NCBI GenBank assembly: GCA_964057225.1
Contig: OZ059895.1
Span: 10,850,001 to 10,914,000, forward strand
DNA from: Auanema rhodensis
Lineage: Eukaryota; Nematoda; Chromadorea; Rhabditida; Rhabditidae
DNA: 64,000 bases
Reading direction: 5' to 3'
Shown here: positions 57,519-64,000 of the stretch, piece by piece
Layout: every line of letters begins with the position of its first letter
Position numbering within the stretch: the stretch's first letter is position 1
Position numbers and translations under genes: made by a program
Notes under the pieces: model-generated
Databases searched by the model: none
Told to the model about the DNA's origin: nothing
Seen by the model: only the letters and a program-made list of their open reading frames with translations

Positions 57519-60500
57519 GGTTAAATTTAAATATTTTGATGCGCAAAAACAGAAACATTTAAATATTTTGTTTTTTCTAAACCATTTCACTCCATCTATT
57601 TTAAACAATTTTATATTTCTACCACTATTTCATAATTTCATTTTTTAAATTTTTAATCATTAAAAAACATTTAAATTTCAATATTGTGATGCTCAAAAAC
57701 TGAAACATGAAACAGATTTATATTTTCTAAGCCATTTCACTTCATCTCTTTTATTTAATCATATATCTTGAACAAATTTAAATTTCTATCACTTTTTCAT
57801 AATTTCGTTTATTAAATTTTTAATCATTAAAAAACATTTAAATTTCAATATTGTGATGCTCAAAAACTGAAACATTTAAATATTTTGTATTTTCTAAACC
57901 ATTTCACTTCATCTCTTTTATTTATATATATTTTAAACAATTTTATAATTCTACTATTATTTAATTTTTATTTATTAAATTTTTAAACATTAAAAAAAAA
58001 TTGATGCTCAAAAACTGAAACATTTAAATATTTTGGTATTTTTCTAATCGTTTTGAAACAAACTAAACATATATTTGAAACCATTTCAATTAAATAAAAA
58101 ATAACGACTATAAGAAACAAAGAGACATAATAATTTTAAGCAAAAGATGAAACAATTCATATATATTCTTGAAACTATAAACTTTTAAAATTAAAAATAA
58201 AAAAAGCATGTAAACTGTTATAAATGTTGTTTATTATAGTGGTCACACCGGCGCATAAAACGCACCGGTCGTTTTACCAACGTGGTCGTTTGATCGCTCA
58301 CGTTCCCACACTTGGAAAATGTTGATGAACCAATGCATGTTATCATGCCGCGGTTATTCAACGAATTCCTTGATCGTTGTCTTGCTGAAAGCAGTGTGCC
58401 TGATAAGCAAAAAGCCTTATTTTGTTTATCAATTGAGCACCCTTCTTTTGAAAAGGGCTCCATATTAATGGACTTTCGTAGAAGGGAGCATCTGGATGGC
58501 GTAGCCATTATGAATGCCATCAGCAAGGTGCAGCAATCAAAACGAGAGGTTGTAATCAGCCAGGCAATGAATATTGAGATGTATGTGTTTGATGAAAGGC
58601 CAACGCAGCCAAGCCTGATGCCTGGTGAAGGTAGAGTCGGGTTTTATTTTGACCCCGAACTCAAAATACCTGGAACCATTGCCAACACTGACTCACATTG
58701 TCTGGCTAGATCAGCAGTTGTGGGACTGTGGAAAGCTGACGAGCTGGCCACTGAAGATGGCTATGAGAAGCGAAGGCTGCAAAACCTTTGTCGCAATTAC
58801 ATCTTATTGCCAAATCAGCCACACCATATCAATTTATTAAATAGGTGTGGCATTTCCGAAAATTTACCAAATTATAATTTAATTCATTTAAACATTATTG
58901 CCAGCTGTAATACAAACTATAAGTTTGTAGTATATGCTAGACCGCCTGGACAGCGTATGTACACTATCCAGAAAATATTTAATGAAGCGGCTAGCAAATT
59001 GGTAACACTAGGTTACCGAAATAATCACTATGATTGTATTACAGCTGGTAGTCGTTCGAAAATTTTTGACGGTATTATATGTCAACACTGTAAGTTATCT
59101 TACAATACAGTGTTGCAGAGATGTAAAACCAAATGTAGAAAATGCCACACCTATAATTGTAATGCGATGGGGAATGTGGTTGAGAGTAGCGTGAGGTGTG
59201 ATAGTTGTAGAGTTTTGTTTAAAACTCAACAATGCTTCGATAGGCATTTGCGCAAAGCCTGCCGAAAATTCAAGGTATTTTGTGAAAATTTAAAGTTGTA
59301 CATAACAAGCTTAAATTCAGACATGTGTGGCGTGTGATCACTATCACATGGTCCGTGCTGATAGACCGCACAATTGCAATGAGAAATTTTGCAAAAAGTG
59401 TGGGCAAACAAAGCCTGAAGATCATTCTTGTTGTTGGGTTCCACCTAACGACAAGAAGAAGGCTCAACTAAAAAAGAAGCAAGAAAAGTTCAAGGTTTGT
59501 AATTGTTATCTTTACAAATGTAATGCTTTCTTGTTTAAGCTCATATTTTATGACTTTGAAACAGTTGTGTTAAAAAACGGCACAAATGTTCATGAATATG
59601 CAGATGAACAATGGCCCAATATGGTTGTGTATAACAAATTTTGTGAAAGTTGTATAGATGCCAATACCTGTGAGAAATGCACAACCAAGGAGGGTCATTT
59701 TTTTCAACTTTTCTGAGAATGATAATGCAATTTTGATTGCGCACAACGGGTCGCGCTTTGACATACATTTCTTGGTGTCTAGGCTGATAAACCGTGGAAT
59801 ATATCCTGACCCTATTTTAAATGGGACCAAGATTATTAGCATGGTTGTCAAGCCTTTAAGAGGTCAAAACATTAACCATTTATGTTTTAAAGATAGTTAT
59901 TTACTAGTGCCTTTACCCTTATCAGCGTTACCCAAGGCATTTGGTGTACCTGATATGAGTAAAGGACAATTCCCATACCTCTTTAACCACCCAATAAATT
60001 ATGGCAAAGTGCTACCATCCTTGCCACCAAAGCATCACTATTGTACTGCTAGAATGAAAGCAGAAGACCTAGCTTCATTCAATATTTGGTATGAGGAGCG
60101 TAATCAAAGTGTGTTTGATTTTGATGAGGAGCTTCTGGAATATTGTAGGACAGATGTCCGTATTTTAACCAACTGTAGGAAAGTGTACATGAAGTTGGCC
60201 ACCGCCACCACTGGCTGGAATCCTGTCATACAATGCATGACATTTGCCAGTTTTTCTTTATTCCAGGCAAGTTTTCAAAAATGCAAGCATTGTTTAAAGC
60301 AATTGTGTTTCAGTTGAAGATGAACCACATTAAAAAAAATCAAGTGGGTTTTCTGCCTGAGACTGATTATTATGCCGGCCAGAAGCAGAGTATAATTGCC
60401 ATAAAATACATAAAATGGCTAGAACACGGATTAGGCCGCATATTAATGCATAAGCTTAATGGTGGTGAATTTGTTGTGAGAGTAGATGGCCAACGCTATC

Positions 60501-61741
60501 TACTTGATGCTTATGACAGTGTGGCTAATCACGGCTATGAGGTGAGTAATTTGTAATAGATGTAAAAAATGAAAAATTTTGTAGTTTAATGGCTGTATTT
60601 ATCATGGTTGCCCCCAGTGCACCAACAAGACTGCTATTGCACCAGGCAGAAATGGTGAAACAATGGAAGAGGTAACCAATACTTTTTTAATCATTTTAAG
60701 CTGAAACATTTAGGTATATGAAAAAACCATGAAAAGGCTTGAAGCTATTCAAAGCCAGGGCATTAGTGTAACCACTGTGTGGGAACACGAAATTACTGTT
60801 CAAATGTCATCAAATGAGCAAATGGCAAATTTTATGAAGGACACTGAGGTTGTAACTCGATTGGCACCTCGAGATGCCTTCACCGGCGGCCGAACTCAAA
60901 CATATAAGCTTCTGGCCCAAGCTTCGGATAGATACTCACTAGAGTATGTGGACTTTTGTTCACTTTATTCATATGTAACGGCATTTGATGCCTATTACCC
61001 TGTGGGTAATCCTAAAGTGATTACTGAGGGCTTTGAGAGTTTTGAGGCATGCTGCCCATACAAGGGCCTTGTGAAATGTGACGTGCTTGCACCCACAAAT
61101 TTGTTGTATCCTGTATTAGGAACACGCATAGGCGGTAAATTAATTTTTACAAACTGCCGCACATGTGCAAACAGAGGCAAAAATGTAACATGCCCGCACC
61201 AAGATGATGAAGACGCTCGAAAGCTGCATCTGACTGTAACGCATGTAGAGCTCGAATGTGCCATACAGCGTGGCTACAAAGTGCTTCATGTTTATGAGGT
61301 TTGGCACTGGGATGAATGGCAGCAAGGAGGCCTATTCAAGGATTTTGTACAAAAGTACATAAAAATTAAGCAAGAGGCATCGGGCTGGCCTAAGCCAAAT
61401 ATGACAGAGGCTGAAAAGGTATGTGTCATGAAAAGTATGGCATTAAATAACATTTTACAGCTAAAATATCTTTAAGAGCACGAGGAGAACACTGGTGTTG
61501 CCGGAGAGAGCAACAAAATTGAAAAGAATGCGGCCATGCGTAGCATTGCCAAACTACAGCTGAATAGGTATGTAAACTTTTAAAAATAAAAATTTACAAA
61601 TTTGCTTATAGTGTATGGGGTAAAATGGGTCAAAGACCGGATAAAGCCCAAACCAAGATTATTGGTGTTGAGGATCCTGAAATTGGTAGGATCATAACTG
61701 ATCCTGCAAGGGAACTCACGGGCTTCAAAATTGTGGACGAT

Positions 61742-61787
61742 GTGGCGTACTGTACAACAGTGCCAGAAGACTCACACTTGGCACCAG
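61742..61787 (+). repeat. 46-bp duplication flanking inserted segment, copy 1
   Basis: GTGGCGTACTGTACAACAGT... to TTGGCACCAG, repeated exactly at 62562-62607. It is PolB sequence present once in element 1 (near 18118). Confidence 0.9.
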
Positions 61788-62144
61788 ACGCTTATGAGGT
61801 TTTGTTGTTTTGCGTCGTCGCCGCTTGCCCAAACCGGTAAGATCTCTTATAGCCTGCCGGCCGGTTGTTTTAAGAGTTTGCTTGATATTATCGCCCTTGA
61901 GCACCCCATCAACAATTTCATTGCTAGTTTTTAGCAATTGGCCGCCAAGAGGTGAATTTACAACTGGACTATTGCTTACAGCACTGGATAATGCATTCCT
62001 TCCAGCATTGATGAGATTTTGGGCTGTAGGTGATTGAATAATGCGTGGTAAAAACGATGCCAAAGTTGCCAGTATACCACCCAGTCCATGACCTCTCTGC
62101 ATACCACGTTGAAACATCATTCCACTAAATGGCGCCCCACCCAT
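61788..62144 (-). pseudogene. Minor virion protein gene copy inside PolB
   Basis: Matches the gene at 19124-19576, including the GHGLGGILATLASFL segment and GKRRRRKTTKPHKR tail. The 5' part has a stop (TTAACAAATG region at about 62146), and the 3' end runs into PolB sequence, replacing the last residues. Confidence 0.8.
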
Positions 62145-62254
62145 TTGTTAATTCAAAAGTGTTGTCCATTGAATTGAGTTCAAGTCTAGAAGGAGCTGTG
62201 GCATATTGAACCGCACGTGCGCAATAAAAAAGTTACACTAGATCATTTTACTAA

Positions 62255-62561
62255 ATGTATTCGTCTGAAATAGCGTCACTATTGCGATCTGTCCGCATCA
62301 CTCGAAAACTATTCCTCGGTGTATTTAGCGCCGATACTCTACCCAAAACACGTCGAAAGAACTTTGCACTTGTTGTAAATACTGACACACACGATAAACC
62401 GGGCACACATTGGCAAGTCATCTTTGTACGTAATGATCAAGCCTACTATTTCTGTAGCTTGGGATATAAAATGAACAAGTACATTCGTCATTATCTGGCC
62501 AAATATAAAAATGTAAAAGTTAATACTTGCAAACCACAACGCATAATTGAATACACTTGTG
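62255..62561 (+). pseudogene. PRO: Adenain-like protease 5' part inside PolB
   Basis: Starts MYSSEIASLLRS and runs through GTHWQVIF and YYFCSLG to EYTCGG, where PolB sequence resumes. The part after the catalytic Cys is missing. It shows the same Asp-to-Cys change as element 1. Confidence 0.85.
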
Positions 62562-62607
62562 GTGGCGTACTGTACAACAGTGCCAGAAGACTCACACTTG
62601 GCACCAG
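62562..62607 (+). repeat. 46-bp duplication flanking inserted segment, copy 2
   Basis: Second copy of the PolB target sequence; PolB continues from here (APFTNVAIAAYTTAHARLLL). Confidence 0.9.
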
Positions 62608-63220
62608 CGCCATTTACAAATGTAGCCATAGCGGCTTATACAACCGCTCATGCAAGGCTACTATTGTATAAGGCAATGGAGAAAATTGGAAAGAACTTGG
62701 TGCATACAGGTAATTTCATACTTTGTATACAATTTAACCGTACATCATTTAGACACCGATTCTCTAATTTATTTAAAATGCCTCGATCAGCCTGATTCAA
62801 TTGAGGATATGAAGGGTGAATGGTTGGGTAAACTAACTTCAGAAATACCCGATGGTTGGTCAATGACCAAATTTGTTTCACCAGCTGCAAAAGTGTATAG
62901 TTATGAGCTAGTAAATGCAGCTGGTCATGTCAAGTATATCACCAAGGCAAAGGGAGTGGTAAGTATAAAAATATATTATTGAGAAACTTTTTAAAATTAC
63001 AGACGTTGGACCACACGGCAGCCACCGTGGTAAACTATTAAAGTATGGAGCGATTGGTTCAAGGACTCGTGATGGATGGAGAAAAATTGGTTTTAAAAAC
63101 CAAAACAACGTTATTAAAGAGGCAGCTTAGTTCCATATCCACGATGGACATGACAAAGAGTACCAAGGTCGTAATGGATAAACTTTGTTATCTAGACGAT
63201 TTTAGTACTTTACCCTATGG

Positions 63221-64000
63221 TTATTGTGAATAATTTTCAATATATTTGAATTTATAAATTTTATTATTGTCAAATAACTCGGACGAGTGTACAGTCGGTG
63301 AAATATCAAATACAAAAAATGTGTAGCCAGCTTTATACATTGCTGGTGTAATACCATTGGATGAATCTGTACGACCAAAGCCCAAACTCTCCAAGATGTC
63401 AATATATGCTGTGGCATAGGAAGAACGCCATTCTAAATTATAAGGGCGGGTAGGTATTACCCGATTGTTGAGCGTCAAGTATATATTTTTCAATTCAAAC
63501 GGTTTAAAGTTGAATGGCGAATGTTTAAAAGTACCATTATAGGCGTGTGCGCCGACAAGACCTACTACAACACGTTTCGGTGTATGCGACGTGAATAATA
63601 TGTTATTGGGTGAATCCAAACGGCCTCCTTCTATGAAATAAGATCGCATTTTCACTGACGTCATGGGGTAGTGTATTCGTTCCTTTACAAGTTTATCTTC
63701 TATAGCCATAGCTAATCCAGCGTTTAAATCAAACTCTTGAATAAGCAAGTGCACATCGTTGATATCTATTTTCAGGTTTGGAAACTCCTCCTTCATTGCA
63801 GCATCCTTGCTTTCATTATTCCATCCAAGTGTGTCAATTAAGAAATTATCACGGTTCGGATATGCAGTTAGCTCCATTTTTGAATAGTTTACAAACAGTC
63901 GTTCCTGATTGAATAAGTCGATATTGATGGGAGCAGCTATCTTACACAATATGCCATTTTTAACAAGCCCTTGTCGCGCTCTAAAGCCAGGACTGGCTGC
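63221..64000 (-). CDS. MCP: Major capsid protein, C-terminal part, runs off window
   Basis: Open from the window edge to the stop at 63221, about 259 codons. It includes MELTAYPNRDNF, SVKMRSYFIEGGRL, a jelly-roll-type segment RPYNLEWRSSYATAYIDI and the closing GYTFFVFDISP. The Polinton hexon protein typically ends with a Gly-Tyr ... FDLTPD-like strand and a short tail, and this matches. The N-terminus is beyond 64000. No lesion is seen in the visible part. Confidence 0.85.
   Translation of the reverse strand, partial: AASPGFRARQGLVKNGILCKIAAPINIDLFNQERLFVNYSKMELTAYPNRDNFLIDTLGWNNESKDAAMKEEFPNLKIDINDVHLLIQEFDLNAGLAMAIEDKLVKERIHYPMTSVKMRSYFIEGGRLDSPNNILFTSHTPKRVVVGLVGAHAYNGTFKHSPFNFKPFELKNIYLTLNNRVIPTRPYNLEWRSSYATAYIDILESLGFGRTDSSNGITPAMYKAGYTFFVFDISPTVHSSELFDNNKIYKFKYIENYSQ

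Larger units (their letters stand above)
56790..57520 (-). other. Right-arm segment of Polinton inserted inverted into PolB intron
   Basis: Corresponds, in reverse orientation, to about 24180-24900 of element 1: the last exon of the zinc protein, the spacer between it and the integrase, and the integrase C-terminus. The integrase breakpoint is within CCGTGTATAAACTTGTAGAT. Confidence 0.85.
56040..58070 (+). repeat. Direct repeats in the long PolB intron of Polinton 2
   Basis: Units of about 170 bp built on GATGCTCAAAAACTGAAACA and CATTTCACTTCATCTCTTTT recur at about 56130, 56300, 56450, 56610, 57690, 57855 and 58010. In element 1 the same intron is 590 bp and lacks the array. An inverted right-arm segment lies in the middle. 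Confidence 0.7.
55555..63233 (+). pseudogene. PolB: Polinton 2 PolB, multi-exon, heavily disrupted
   Basis: Exon positions match element 1: to 55591, 55641-55766, 55810-55891, 58240-59274, 59321-59494, 59540 onward, to 60266, 60314-60541, 60585-60671, 60714-61418, 61461 onward, and the last exons to the stop at 63231-63233 (LPYGYCE end). Motif C is intact (DTDS across the intron at 62709-62750), as is motif B. Disabling lesions are TGA in exon 3 (at about 55816), TGA in exon 4 (at about 58290), a deletion with frameshift in the exonuclease (about 59700), TAA at about 61473, TAA at about 63038, an inserted 774-bp segment at 61788-62561, and an intron swollen by an inverted segment. The end overlaps the capsid gene by 13 bp. 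Confidence 0.9.
54500..64000 (+). mobile_element. Polinton/Maverick DNA element 2, right end outside window
   Basis: Starts AGTAGAGAG like element 1, preceded by GGGATT (the presumed 6-bp target copy). It has the same left gene order: PolB plus strand, then the capsid gene minus strand. PolB is disabled by at least five stops, an exonuclease deletion and two pasted-in internal segments. It is closely related to but distinct from element 1, so each served here to locate splice sites and lesions in the other. Confidence 0.95.

Overview
The window is animal nuclear DNA. It is AT-rich, with spliced genes whose introns are mostly 34-60 nt. It carries 5S rRNA genes in tandem, two Polinton/Maverick DNA elements and three BEL/Pao-type retroelements. 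BEL/Pao elements are known only from animals and an arthropod is my best guess, but nothing here fixes the species.

The ground plan is a 5S rDNA-derived tandem array that mobile elements have repeatedly entered. From 1 to 12535 the array is old and rearranged. It consists of about 242-bp sub-repeats, each holding only the 3' half of a 5S gene, alternating with a longer spacer that carries a conserved small membrane-protein ORF (ten copies, the last split by Polinton 1). The array resumes at 26736-27437. From 32640 to 37815 it has a cleaner form: 529-bp units with full-length 118-nt 5S genes (six) mixed with about 400-bp units from which the 5S gene has been cleanly lost. A single inverted unit lies at 49697-50072.

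Polinton 1 (12536-26735) is nearly complete. It has terminal inverted repeats starting AGT, a multi-exon protein-primed PolB, a major capsid protein, a minor virion protein, an adenain-like protease, a 39-aa membrane microprotein, a C2H2 protein, a penton-like minor capsid protein, a packaging ATPase, two small conserved ORFs, a chromodomain integrase, and a spliced minus-strand zinc protein with a perfect destruction-box motif. PolB and the major capsid gene are broken. The other genes are open.

BEL copies 1 (27440-32639) and 2 (40515-45675), both on the minus strand, lack their 5' ends. They share a nearly identical 2.3-kb block that runs into the flanking 5S DNA, but have diverged in their 3' halves. 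Both carry an unusual spliced zinc-knuckle gene with its own TATA box between pol and the 3' LTR. Between them (37816-40514) lie a two-exon gene of unknown function and a cut-off disordered ORF. A further stretch (45956-49690) holds a divergent pair of many-exon genes, one with a SET domain.

BEL element 3 (50073-54499, plus strand) sits in the inverted 5S unit and is itself interrupted by Polinton 2 (54500 to beyond 64000). Polinton 2 has several nonsense mutations in PolB and two internal segments of its own genome pasted into PolB. The order of events is 5S array, then BEL 3, then Polinton 2. Polinton 1 separately entered a spacer ORF.
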